Below, piece by piece: positions 1-8,271 of a DNA stretch of 64,000 bases. Both the position numbers and the translations under genes were made by a program. The stretch's first letter is position 1. The number at the start of each line of letters is the position of its first letter. The notes under the pieces are model-generated. The model saw only the letters and a program-made list of their open reading frames with translations. It had not been told where the DNA came from and did no database searches. This DNA is from Methylocella sp. (GTDB lineage: Bacteria; Pseudomonadota; Alphaproteobacteria; Rhizobiales; Beijerinckiaceae), in contig JBBCGG010000001.1 of NCBI GenBank assembly GCA_037200525.1, positions 4,208,501 through 4,272,500 on the forward strand. Direction: 5' to 3'.

Positions 1-844
1 TCACGCCATAGGTCCAGAGCGCTCCGTCGACCTCATCGACATAAACGCCCTCATAGAATCTCTTGCGCTACTTTTCCGGAAGATTGGCGAGGCTTGTCAG
101 GAAATCGGACGAAAGATTCGCTAAGTTGTCAGGCGGATTCAGGAAAGCGCGAGCATAATTTTCTGGATCTTTGAGCGGCTGCATTGAAACAGGATCGCGC
201 TTGTCGCCAAAAAGCTGATTGGTCCAATGCGTCTTGCCGACTGGATTGAGATCGACGAAGGCGCGTTGGCGAATTTTAGGCGCGACCTGCGCCAGGCGCG
301 TTAAGACGATCAACGCAGATGAATAAGGAATTTGCGAGGCCTCATTCAGGAAAACCATCGAATATTCGAGGCCAAGAATCTTTTCGACGCGATCCTTATC
401 ATCGAGACCGCCGATCCAAATGCGGGATCCATTTTCCAGCTCGAAATAGCCGTCCTGACGACGCTCTTTCAAAGGCGTTTCGGGGAAGCACAATTGCATG
501 ACTTGCGGAAGCGTATCCAGAGCGATAGAGGCGCGCACCGCATTAGCATGAAACCGCAGGATGGCATGGCGAGACCCTTCGGCCTTAAGCGCGCGAACGA
601 TGATGGCGCGAACGATGAGAAACGTCTTTCCCGAACGTGTGCCGCCGGCAAGACATGTGTAACGTTGTGGACCTTCAACGCATCGGCGCCGCGACGATTG
701 CGGCGTTCTTACATTGCGAAACAGCGGATATTTGTTTGAGGACAAGAAAGCGCGAGAGCCGTCTCTGGTCGCTCGGCGCTTGTTGAACCGCAGACAAGCG
801 CCGAGGGATGGTTCGTAAAAATTCGCTAAAAGACCGGAACGCAC
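1..844 (-). pseudogene. Phage terminase large subunit, interrupted by an amber codon and cut by the window edge
   Basis: This is the ATPase part of a terminase large subunit, the motor that packages phage DNA. A Walker A motif AGGTRSGKT lies at residues 66-74 and a Walker B-like stretch MVFLNEAS near residue 165. Reading stops at a TAG on the minus strand (68-70). In the same frame beyond it the sequence continues RKRFYEGVYVDEVDG and then ALWTYG, which is how intact terminases go on after LPEK. The stop therefore looks like a single C-to-T change in a glutamine codon, and the gene is probably dead. The first 50 or so residues do not look like a terminase, so the true start is unclear. The gene reads away from the repressor at 1827 together with the two genes upstream of it. 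Confidence 0.8.
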
Positions 845-1347
845 CTGGCGTTGAGCCAGACAGCTAGATGATTGAGGGCCTTCGCTCGCTTACAATAGAA
901 GGTGTGCGGCGCCCATTTTTTCTCGCTGCAAAGCGCCTTGACCGACCGTCCGCGCGCTGAACGGAGAGCCCATAGACTCGTCACCAAAGCCATGCCCGAA
1001 TCTTCGGCGCGTAATTCACGCAGCCAATCAAGGGCTGTTTCCATCTGAGCGATCTCGGCGGCGGTCGGCCGCAGATTCGTTCTGTTGCTTGCTTGATCGC
1101 GGATCCGGCGTTCGCCATCGTCAAGCTCCGCCTGCGCCAATTGATCCGCCCATTCCACGGAGTGGCGCGGCCAATGACCGCCCGGTTCGCTCGGTCCGCG
1201 CACGCGCGGAAGGCGGTCGAGCGTGACAAAGGCCTTGATCAGTCGTTTACTCACTTGCTCTGCATCCCATTGCGGCGGCAGGCCATTGCGATCGGACTGA
1301 AGGGGCTGCTCGAGCGCATTGACTTTCAAATCGGCGTCCATGCTCAA
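826..1347 (-). CDS. DUF6362-like phage protein
   Basis: A 173-residue protein of unknown function. Its C-terminal half (ALDWLRELRAED, then a helix-turn-helix-like stretch around FYCKRAKALNHLAVWLN) resembles the DUF6362 proteins found next to terminases in alphaproteobacterial prophages. The arrangement suggests a DNA-binding helper of packaging or regulation, but this is inference. It sits directly upstream of the broken terminase, with a slight overlap (826-844), and its ATG overlaps the stop of the preceding gene by four bases, so the three were one transcription unit. No enzyme motif is seen. Confidence 0.55.
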   Translation of the reverse strand: MSMDADLKVNALEQPLQSDRNGLPPQWDAEQVSKRLIKAFVTLDRLPRVRGPSEPGGHWPRHSVEWADQLAQAELDDGERRIRDQASNRTNLRPTAAEIAQMETALDWLRELRAEDSGMALVTSLWALRSARGRSVKALCSEKKWAPHTFYCKRAKALNHLAVWLNARCVPVF

Positions 1348-1685
1348 ACTCCGTCGTCGAGAATATTGTCGAGGAGAGCTGGATCGGCGGCGACAACGAG
1401 GAGCAGCAGCCGGATCATGGCTTCACGGGTAAGGCTGCGTTTGGCGGCCGCGGCGTCGTAGAGGTGGGTGGCGTGCGGCGGCAGGCGCAACGCGAGAGCC
1501 GCGGCGGCGGCCCGAAAAGCAAGGCCGAACCGCTGGGCCTGTCTGTGCACATTGTTCGGCGTCGAGGCGATGAGCGGATCTTCGGCGATCCGCCTTGCGT
1601 CCCAGCCCATGCCGAGCAAAAAGCCGAGCCGCGCGATGCGATCTCCCGTCCAGCGGGATTTCCGGATTTCCGTGCGAATTATCAT
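1344..1685 (-). CDS. Small phage protein with GcrA-like DNA-binding pattern
   Basis: A 113-residue protein. The first 55 residues (WTGDRIARLGFLLGMGWDARRIA, then NNVHRQAQRFGL, shown here in two pieces) follow the spacing of the GcrA-type helix-turn-helix, in which a WT start is followed by an NxVxxxxxRxGL helix. The C-terminal half is alanine- and leucine-rich and has no recognisable domain. It is the first gene of the leftward phage unit, about 70 bp from the nearest repressor operator (1756-1767), so it is probably under control of the S24 repressor. Function beyond DNA binding cannot be stated. Confidence 0.45.
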   Translation of the reverse strand: MIIRTEIRKSRWTGDRIARLGFLLGMGWDARRIAEDPLIASTPNNVHRQAQRFGLAFRAAAAALALRLPPHATHLYDAAAAKRSLTREAMIRLLLLVVAADPALLDNILDDGV

Positions 1686-1755
1686 GGGACCTTCCCTTCG
1701 TTATCTCTCATGCGTCGTCGAAAGCCGCAGCTCCCCGACAGCGCCGCGAGCATAA

Positions 1756-1823
1756 GGTAAAAATACCTATACATAACGGTTATTTTACCGGATGCCATCA
1801 CGAGGTTGTGCGGTTATTCTACC
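1756..1823. promoter_or_regulatory. Three repressor operators between the divergent phage genes
   Basis: Three copies of a 12-bp palindrome lie at 1756-1767 (GGTAAAAATACC), 1778-1789 (GGTTATTTTACC) and 1812-1823 (GGTTATTCTACC). The consensus is GGTW-N4-TACC. The third copy ends three bases before the ATG of the repressor at 1827, as expected for autoregulation. Two more copies lie past the repressor stop codon. Confidence 0.75.
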
Positions 1824-1826
1824 GTT

Positions 1827-2462
1827 ATGGAACGCGAAGACGTACTCACCCGCATTCAGAACCGACTGGCCGCTTTGGGCCTCTCGGCTCATGCCGCCTC
1901 GCTTGCGGCGAAAAAACCGGACGCGATTCGCAACCTCAAGCGCGCGGTGAAGAGCGGCGACCGGCGCGGCGTCACCACGGAGACCCTGATCGCGCTCGCG
2001 CCGGTGCTGAAGACGACAGCGGCCTGGCTATTGGAGGGGGTTGGCGAGGCGATGCCGGGCAATCGGATTCGAGTCGTCGGACGAATCGGGGCCGGAGCCG
2101 AAATTCTCCCCGAATTTGAGCAAATTCCTGCTGATGGGATCTATGAAATTGAGGTGCCTTTTCCCATTGCGTCAGACGCGATCGCGTTCCAGGTCGAGGG
2201 CGACAGCATGTGGCCCCGCTATGATCCCGGCGACGTGATCATTTGTTGGCGCGAGGGCGCTAATGCCGATGAAGTGGTCGGATGGGAAGCCGCGGTTCGG
2301 ACCGCCGACGGCAAACGCTATTTGAAGCGCATCCAGCGCGGCTCGCTGGCGGGAACGTTCGACCTCGAGAGCCACAACGCAGCGCCGATCCGAGGCGTGA
2401 AAATCGAATGGGCGGCGCAGATTCAGGGAGTCGTTCGATTCGGTCAATGGCGCCGGAGATAG
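1827..2462 (+). CDS. cI-like S24-family phage repressor
   Basis: A 211-residue LexA/cI-type repressor. Residues 1-75 form the DNA-binding part. The stretch VVGRIGAGAE near residues 83-92 contains the Ala-Gly bond typical of self-cleavage. The C-terminal S24 peptidase has the nucleophile Ser127 in VEGDSMWPRYDPGD and the likely general base Lys167 in GKRYLKRI. By family, such proteins hold the lysogenic state and are inactivated by RecA-stimulated autocleavage. The ATG at 1827 is preferred to the in-frame ATG at 1806, because the latter lies inside the operator array and adds seven unrelated residues. Operators flank the gene on both sides. Confidence 0.85.
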   Translation: MEREDVLTRIQNRLAALGLSAHAASLAAKKPDAIRNLKRAVKSGDRRGVTTETLIALAPVLKTTAAWLLEGVGEAMPGNRIRVVGRIGAGAEILPEFEQIPADGIYEIEVPFPIASDAIAFQVEGDSMWPRYDPGDVIICWREGANADEVVGWEAAVRTADGKRYLKRIQRGSLAGTFDLESHNAAPIRGVKIEWAAQIQGVVRFGQWRRR

Positions 2463-2485
2463 CGGTAAGATCGCTCCTGTTCTTA

Positions 2486-2517
2486 GGTATAGTTACCTAT
2501 AAATAGGTAGAAATACC
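2486..2517. promoter_or_regulatory. Two further repressor operators downstream of the repressor
   Basis: GGTATAGTTACC (2486-2497) and GGTAGAAATACC (2506-2517), spaced 20 bp start to start, match the three operators upstream of the repressor. They lie between the repressor stop and the next rightward reading frame, so they probably control the rightward phage promoter. Confidence 0.7.
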
Positions 2518-2592
2518 CTATATGCGGTCCGGTCAACCCGGAGAAACCGCGATGCAGATACGAACCACCCCGCCGAAGCGCAACTTGCCGCC

Positions 2593-2856
2593 TTGCAAAC
2601 ACAAGCCGCGCGCACCGCGCGCTCTTTGATCAAATGTCGGGCGCGAACCTATGCTGGGCGCCCGATCGATCTCGACGCCATTGTTCCCGGCCTTTCGAGC
2701 GCCCCGCCGGAAATCTTGATTTCGGTCGGAGCCGATCTGCTTCAGGTCGAGCGGCATGCGCCTCGCCGCTGGTTCGGTTTTGGCGGAGAAACGCCAGCCA
2801 TCAACGCCCGGGCGCTGGTTCTGCTTGGCCGGGCGTTACGTAGATCGAGGCGCTGA
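2593..2856 (+). CDS. Hypothetical protein in the phage remnant
   Basis: An 87-residue frame that begins with TTG at 2593. The frame stays open further upstream but shows no ATG or GTG that would fit. It lies just right of two operators, where a rightward early phage gene would be expected. No family is recognised, and the next 235 bp up to the rhodanese gene show no convincing gene, so the phage remnant probably ends near here. Confidence 0.3.
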   Translation: MQTQAARTARSLIKCRARTYAGRPIDLDAIVPGLSSAPPEILISVGADLLQVERHAPRRWFGFGGETPAINARALVLLGRALRRSRR

Positions 2857-3091
2857 GCCCCAATTGGCCAGGGCCGCGCCGCTTGGCGAGCACGACTTCG
2901 GGTTGAGACCTCTTTGGACCAGGAGCTGGAGATCGTATCCGTTCGGCGCGCAACCCAAGCCGTGGCGCTGCACGCGGGACTTCCATTTCAGACCGGTCTA
3001 TGATCTTGATGACAATTGCAATAATTGGTCTTCGAAAAGATCCAGACTTCGATGGATATCATGCGGACGGATAACTCCAAGGGGTTTGAGC

Positions 3092-3487
3092 ATGGCTGAA
3101 GATGGGACCCTTCGCCGAATTGACGCCAGCTCAACCCAGAAGAGCATCGACCGGCGCGACGCGCTGATTATCGACGCGCGCGACGACGCCTCATCCGAAC
3201 GCGGCCATGTTGCGGCGCCAAATTACGCCAACGAGGCCAATCTTTTCGATTTGCTGTCCAGCGCGCCGAGAGAAAAACCGGTCCTGATCTCTTGCTACCA
3301 TGGCAATTCAAGTCAGATTTTCACCAGAGCTTTCATCGATTGCCAGTTTCGCGAGGTCTTTAGCCTTGATGGCGGCTATGAAGGCTGGGTGGTGGCGCAG
3401 CGGGAGCGAGCATTCGCCGCTCCATCGAAGTCCAACCCAGCTTCAAGCGAAGCCTCGCCCGCATCGGCGATGCCCCCAAAATCGTAA
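3092..3487 (+). CDS. Rhodanese-like sulfurtransferase (GlpE/PspE type)
   Basis: A 131-residue single-domain rhodanese. The active-site loop CYHGNSSQ puts the catalytic cysteine at residue 68, and the six-residue loop is typical of sulfurtransferases such as GlpE. ALIIDARDD near residues 24-32 and SLDGGYEGW in the C-terminal part are family landmarks. It would carry sulfur as a cysteine persulfide in the cytoplasm. ATG 3092 is chosen because the long upstream extension of the frame has no rhodanese character. The last 25 residues are a low-complexity Ala/Ser/Pro tail. It stands between the phage remnant and egtB; the partner is unknown. Confidence 0.85.
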   Translation: MAEDGTLRRIDASSTQKSIDRRDALIIDARDDASSERGHVAAPNYANEANLFDLLSSAPREKPVLISCYHGNSSQIFTRAFIDCQFREVFSLDGGYEGWVVAQRERAFAAPSKSNPASSEASPASAMPPKS

Positions 3488-3720
3488 GTCCGTTGATCGC
3501 CGCGCCACATTGCTCGCAACCGAAAGCGTGGGCGTCATGTCCACGGCCATCGGGCGAAAGCAGGAGGCTTGAAACAGCGCCCGCTCTGATGCACAAAGCG
3601 GCGTTGCGCGCCAATATGCTCACGCGATAAACTAGCGTGAGCCCGGCGGGAGGTGGAACCCTAGCCGAGCCAAACCGTTCAAGATGGCTTTTTGGCTCAT
3701 GTTGGGGTACGGAGACGCAA

Positions 3721-5013
3721 ATGACGGCGCCAGCGGTTCTAATATCCCAACGACCGCCGCGTCAGGATAGCGCGGACCTTCCGGAAAAGCTATTTCGGAC
3801 ACGTCGCCAGACCCTATCTCTTGCCTCCCCCCTCGGAGCCGAGGATCAAGCGGCGCAGGCCAACGAGGACGCAAGTCCCACCAAATGGCATTTGGCGCAT
3901 ACGACGTGGTTTTTCGAAACCTTCGTGCTGCAGCCTTACCTGCCCGGCTATCGGATATTTGACGCAAATTTCAATTATTGCTTCAATTCCTATTACGAAG
4001 CGCAGGGAGAGCGTCAGCCCCGGGCGCTTCGCGGCCTCTTAACAAGACCCACCTGTCTTGAAGTGCTCGACTACCGCGCGCATGTCGATGAGGCGCTGCA
4101 AAGCCTGTTCGCCGGCAGCTTCGCGGAGGCGGAGGACGTCGCGAGCCGGATCGAGATTGGCGTCAATCATGAACAGCAGCATCAGGAGCTGCTGTTGACC
4201 GATATTTTGAGTTTGTTTGCGCTGAATCCGCTGCGCCCTGCCTATCGCGATGGCGCGCAGCTTCGCGCGCATCAGGACACGCAGCCCCTGACCTGGACGG
4301 CGTTCTCAGGAGGCCAACAGGCAATCGGTCACGCGGGCCACGGTTTCGCCTTCGACAATGAAGGTCCTCGTCACGAAATCCTTTTGCGCCCGTTCAAACT
4401 CGCCAATCGCCTCGTCACCAACGCCGAGTGGCTAGACTTCATGTCGGATGGCGGATATCGGAGCCCTTCTTTGTGGCTCGCGGATGGATGGGCGAAGATC
4501 ACAAAAGACGGCTGGCGGGCGCCGCTCTATTGGGAAGAAGTCGGCGGACAATGGTTGCAGATGACGCTTTGGGGCCGTCAGGCCATCGATCGAGCCGCAC
4601 CCGTCTGTCACGTCAGTTTTTACGAAGCTGAGGCTTTCGCTCGCTGGGCCGGCAAACGATTGCCGACAGAATTCGAGTGGGAAGTCGCAGCTGAAGGCGT
4701 CCCGGTTTCCGGAAACATGCTCTGTCAAGATGCGCTTCGCCCGCTTGCGGCGCCGGAGCCATCCGACAGCCCCTCGCAAATGTTTGGCGATGTTTGGGAA
4801 TGGACGCAGAGCGCCTACGCGCCCTTTCCGGGCTATCGCGCGGGAGGCGGCGCGCTCGGCGAATATAATGGCAAGTTCATGTGCAGCCAGCTGGTTTTGC
4901 GCGGAGCCTCTTGCGTCACCCCAAATGAGCATGCGCGGAAAACCTATCGCAATTTCTTCTATCCCCACCAGCGCTGGCAGTTCTGCGGTCTGCGCCTAGC
5001 CGACGAGGCGTAA
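3721..5013 (+). CDS. egtB: EgtB-like iron-dependent sulfoxide synthase for ergothioneine
   Basis: A 430-residue protein that would join a sulfur donor to hercynine with oxygen, the central step of ergothioneine synthesis. The N-terminal DinB-like domain carries the iron ligands: a histidine in HLAHTTWFFE (residues 57-66) and the HEQQHQE motif (His150, His154). The C-terminal half is the formylglycine-generating-enzyme fold, with the closing stretch FCGLRLA. ATG 3721 follows a GGAG ribosome site, and the upstream in-frame ATG at 3637 adds residues unlike the family. The stop codon overlaps the start of egtD in TAATG, so the two genes are co-translated and probably co-regulated. Confidence 0.93.
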   Translation: MTAPAVLISQRPPRQDSADLPEKLFRTRRQTLSLASPLGAEDQAAQANEDASPTKWHLAHTTWFFETFVLQPYLPGYRIFDANFNYCFNSYYEAQGERQPRALRGLLTRPTCLEVLDYRAHVDEALQSLFAGSFAEAEDVASRIEIGVNHEQQHQELLLTDILSLFALNPLRPAYRDGAQLRAHQDTQPLTWTAFSGGQQAIGHAGHGFAFDNEGPRHEILLRPFKLANRLVTNAEWLDFMSDGGYRSPSLWLADGWAKITKDGWRAPLYWEEVGGQWLQMTLWGRQAIDRAAPVCHVSFYEAEAFARWAGKRLPTEFEWEVAAEGVPVSGNMLCQDALRPLAAPEPSDSPSQMFGDVWEWTQSAYAPFPGYRAGGGALGEYNGKFMCSQLVLRGASCVTPNEHARKTYRNFFYPHQRWQFCGLRLADEA

Positions 5014-5984
5014 TGTCACAGATCGCTGAGAAACATACGTCGGGCGCGCTCCCCGATTCAGAGGAAGATCTGGCGCGCGCGGTGATTGCGGGATTGTCGA
5101 CTCCGCAAAAGACTCTTCCCTGCTTTCTTTTTTATGATGCGAAGGGCAGCGCGCTTTTCGAGCAGATCACCCAACAGCCAGAATATTATCCAACCCGCAC
5201 GGAAGCGGCGATTCTGAAGATCGCCGCAAGCGATATCGCCGCTCATACGCCGCCCGGCAGCCTGCTCGTGGAGTTTGGTTCCGGCTCGAGTCGAAAGACT
5301 GAGATTCTGCTGCAAGCTTTGCCGAGTCTTGCCGGCTATGTCCCGATCGACGTGTCGCAAAGCGCGCTCGATGATGCGTTCGAACGGCTGTCTTTGCGCT
5401 TTCCGACGCTCCGCATCATTCCGAGCGTGGGCGATTTCACCCAATCGCTGATTTTGCCGCAGAGCCTTGCAAAGAGGCCGCGCCTTGGCTTTTTTCCAGG
5501 TTCGACTATCGGCAATTTTGCGCCCGTCGAGGCGCGTGATCTCCTTTCCGGCATGGCGCAGAGTTTGGGATTAGGAGGGAGGCTCGTCATCGGGGTGGAC
5601 TTGCGCAAGGATTTGTCGATCCTTGTTCCCGCCTATAATGACGCAGCGGGCGTCACGGCCGATTTCAATCTCAATCTTTTGCTTCGATTGAATCGCGAGA
5701 TGGGCGCCAATTTCAACGTCGGCCGCTTCGCTCATCGCGCGATTTTCAACGAGGCCGAGGGGCGGATCGAAATGCATCTCGTCAGCATCGAGCCCCAGCA
5801 GGTGGAAATTGCGGGGCTCCATTTCGATTTCGCGGCGGGTGAAAGCATTCACACCGAAAATTCCTACAAATATTCGATTCCGCAGTTCCAGGACCTGGCG
5901 GCATGCGCTGGATGGCTGCCGCGCCAAGTCTGGACCGACCCCGACGATCTGTTCAGCCTGCATGAACTAATGGTTGCTCCCTAG
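5013..5984 (+). CDS. egtD: EgtD, L-histidine N-alpha-methyltransferase
   Basis: A 323-residue SAM-dependent methyltransferase that trimethylates histidine to hercynine, the first step of ergothioneine synthesis. The SAM-binding loop VEFGSGSSRKT lies near residues 86-96, and FPGSTIGNF (about residues 161-169) is a family signature. Length matches the family. The gene overlaps the end of egtB by one base and the two would be translated together. After the stop, 6004-6039 holds a GTGGCGC/GCGCCAC inverted repeat without a T-run, a weak terminator candidate. Confidence 0.94.
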   Translation: MSQIAEKHTSGALPDSEEDLARAVIAGLSTPQKTLPCFLFYDAKGSALFEQITQQPEYYPTRTEAAILKIAASDIAAHTPPGSLLVEFGSGSSRKTEILLQALPSLAGYVPIDVSQSALDDAFERLSLRFPTLRIIPSVGDFTQSLILPQSLAKRPRLGFFPGSTIGNFAPVEARDLLSGMAQSLGLGGRLVIGVDLRKDLSILVPAYNDAAGVTADFNLNLLLRLNREMGANFNVGRFAHRAIFNEAEGRIEMHLVSIEPQQVEIAGLHFDFAAGESIHTENSYKYSIPQFQDLAACAGWLPRQVWTDPDDLFSLHELMVAP

Positions 5985-6106
5985 CAGCGGCGCGACGCTC
6001 AGGGTGGCGCGCTCCTGTCCCGATTCCGGGGGCGCCACGCCGATTTCCGGTTCCGGCGGAAATGCTTTAAGAAAGAATTCTCAAGGTTTTTCGGAATTTT
6101 TTCACG

Positions 6107-6769
6107 ATGACGCCGACCAAAGACAGTTTCGACGATAGCATCGAGCGCCCGGTCGATAGACTGCGCGCTTCGCCGCGGCTATTCGATAATCCGCTGCTCG
6201 ACAAATTGTCCCGCGTGCACTGGTCGACGCCGCTGTTCGTTTATATTCCGATAATCGTTTTGCTGGGGGTGTGGAGTTTTCAAGCCTTCAGTTTCGCTGT
6301 CGTCTTGATTTCCACCATGGTCGGTTATCTGATCTGGACCTTGACCGAATATTTCGGGCATCGTTACCCGTTCCATTATAAGCATCCGAGCAAATTCGGC
6401 GCGAGGATCCATTTCCTGGTCCATGGCGTCCATCACGATCATCCCAGTGATCCGCTCCGCCTTGTCATGCCGGTGCTGCTTAGCGGACCGATCATGCTGA
6501 TCGCTCTTTTGGTCGTGCGGATTTTGTTCGGCCTGCCTTTTGGCTACCCAGTTCTGATGGGGTTCATCATAGGCTATCTCGCCTATGACATGGTGCATTA
6601 TTATACCCACCATGCCGAGCCGACGACCCGCATTGGCCTCACCTTGCGGCGGCTGCATCTGATGCATCATTTCCGCGACCCGACGCGGGGTTTCGGCGTC
6701 AGCGCGCCCTGGTGGGACTATGTCTTCGGGACCCAGCATATCCGGCAAAAGCGCAATTCCACCGATTGA
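6107..6769 (+). CDS. Fatty acid hydroxylase, sterol-desaturase superfamily
   Basis: A 220-residue membrane enzyme of the di-iron fatty-acid hydroxylase family. Histidine clusters expected to hold the iron pair are visible: FGHRYPFHYKH, HGVHHDHP, HYYTHH and HLMHHF. At least four hydrophobic segments flank them. The closest known scheme is 2-hydroxylation of fatty-acyl chains as in Scs7-type enzymes, using O2 and an external electron donor at the membrane; the N-terminal cytochrome b5 domain of the eukaryotic enzymes is absent. It stands alone between egtD and the convergent galU, so its substrate cannot be told from context. Confidence 0.85.
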   Translation: MTPTKDSFDDSIERPVDRLRASPRLFDNPLLDKLSRVHWSTPLFVYIPIIVLLGVWSFQAFSFAVVLISTMVGYLIWTLTEYFGHRYPFHYKHPSKFGARIHFLVHGVHHDHPSDPLRLVMPVLLSGPIMLIALLVVRILFGLPFGYPVLMGFIIGYLAYDMVHYYTHHAEPTTRIGLTLRRLHLMHHFRDPTRGFGVSAPWWDYVFGTQHIRQKRNSTD

Positions 6770-6841
6770 CCGCGCCGCTTTTTTCTTGCGCTACAAGCGT
6801 ACTTTTTAAAATCGAGCAGATTCGACCCGACGATTAATAAA

Positions 6842-6871
6842 AGCCGACCTCAGCGCGAGCTGAGATCGGCT
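6842..6871 (-). terminator. Rho-independent terminator of galU
   Basis: A 13-bp stem with one mismatch (AGCCGAcCTCAGC / GCTGAGaTCGGCT) around a GCGA loop. On the minus strand the stem is followed by TTTTATTAA, so it fits termination of galU, whose stop lies 41 bp before it. On the plus strand the following sequence CTTTCG is a poor U-run, so any effect on the convergent hydroxylase gene would be weaker. Confidence 0.8.
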
Positions 6872-6911
6872 CTTTCGATATGAGTATAAGAGCGGCTTTT
6901 AGAGCAGTCGC

Positions 6912-7802
6912 TCAAAACCCTCCGAGAAGCTTTTTAAGCTCGGCTTTGAGTGATCCGGCGATTTCAGGATTGGCCATTGCGAAAGCAAAGTTGGCCGACA
7001 GAAAACCAAGCTTTGAGCCGCAGTCGTAGGTTTTCCCGTCAAAGCGCACGCCATGAAAGGCTTGAGTTTTGGCCAGATTTTTCATCCCGTCGGTCAGCTG
7101 AATTTCGCCTCCAGCGCCTTTTTCGACCGTTTCCAGAATCGAGAAAATTTCCGGCCCGAGCACGTAGCGTCCGGAAATGATGAGATTTGAGGGAGCTGTC
7201 CCCTTGGCTGGCTTTTCAACCATCCCGGTTATCTCGAAGGTGCGTCCGAAATCCTTGCCCACGGATACGATCCCGTATTGGTGGGTCTCCTCCATCGGCA
7301 CTTCCTCCACAGCGATAATGTTGCCACCGTGTTTTTCGTAGGCTTCAATGCATTGGGCTAGGCACCGGCCGCCCTTCTGCGCTGCGCCCATAGTCACCAT
7401 ATCGGGAAGCAGAACCGCAAACGGCTCGTCGCCGACGAGTTCGCGCGCGCACCAGATCGCGTGGCCAAGCCCGAGCGGCGCTTGCTGGCGCGTAAAACTC
7501 GCAGCGCCGGCAGCCGGAAGCTGTTCCGTCAGGGCTTTTAGTTCTTTAAGCTTGCCTCGCTTTTGCAACGTATCTTCAAGTTCATAGGCAATGTCGAAAT
7601 GGTCTTCGATGACCGCCTTGTTGCGACCGGTGACGAAAATCAGATGTTCGATCCCGGCCTCTCGCGCTTCATCGACGACATGCTGGAGAACCGGGCGGTC
7701 GACGATTGTCAACATCTCTTTGGGGATAGACTTGGTGGCGGGAAGAAACCGCGTCCCCAGGCCCGCGACAGGAAAAACCGCCTTGCGAATGCGCTTCGTC
7801 AT
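6912..7802 (-). CDS. galU: UTP-glucose-1-phosphate uridylyltransferase
   Basis: A 296-residue GalU that makes UDP-glucose from UTP and glucose-1-phosphate for polysaccharide and envelope synthesis. The nucleotide-binding start [18 protein letters not shown], the loop [18 protein letters not shown] and the region [13 protein letters not shown] are all as in the family, and length is normal. The start ATG at 7802 is followed by [19 protein letters not shown] as in relatives. It is monocistronic, with its own terminator downstream. The 469 bp up to the next gene (7803-8271) hold its promoter region. Confidence 0.95.
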   Translation of the reverse strand: MTKRIRKAVFPVAGLGTRFLPATKSIPKEMLTIVDRPVLQHVVDEAREAGIEHLIFVTGRNKAVIEDHFDIAYELEDTLQKRGKLKELKALTEQLPAAGAASFTRQQAPLGLGHAIWCARELVGDEPFAVLLPDMVTMGAAQKGGRCLAQCIEAYEKHGGNIIAVEEVPMEETHQYGIVSVGKDFGRTFEITGMVEKPAKGTAPSNLIISGRYVLGPEIFSILETVEKGAGGEIQLTDGMKNLAKTQAFHGVRFDGKTYDCGSKLGFLSANFAFAMANPEIAGSLKAELKKLLGGF

Positions 7803-8271
7803 TTGTGAGTCCCAGAAAAACTTGTCGAATGAACTGTGGTTTAATCATAATCAACATTTGTCCGAGAAACCAGCGGACGCACTGACTGGGGGAACGGGTA
7901 TCGTCTTGCAGCTGTAATAAGCGCCCAGATCAGCAGACGCCTCCACTGATCGAAGCGAAATCTCGCGACTCCAACTCGGCTTAGACAAAGGGAGTTCGAC
8001 CATCGCGACGTGCTCTTGGCCGCATTGAAACTTCAGATTCATGTTTATTCTACGATATCGAAACGTCGCCGTTTAAGCGAGGCGAATCAAGGTTCTGACC
8101 GTGGGCGGTCGTCCTTGACAATCTACCGATTGGTTCTTGCTGGTCCGCGCCTGCGAAAACAGCCGCCGACATCAGCGATTTCAAGATCGCGCTATCCGGC
8201 CATCGCTGGAGCTGACTGCGCCATGATAACGATGGGGCGCGCCACGCCGCCGTGTTGGCCCGCAGAACGCG
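7803..8271. other. Intergenic region between galU and hemH
   Basis: About 470 bp upstream of galU and downstream of hemH. AT-rich sequence near 7840-7860 is the likely galU promoter area. The short open frames here have no family features, and I see no RNA gene, repeat or terminator that I can support. Confidence 0.4.

Noticed and set aside
3360-3623. Minus-strand frame with FGCEQCGAAIN, a possible zinc-binding protein
   Set aside because: It overlaps the clear rhodanese gene on the other strand, and only the one CxxC motif supports it.
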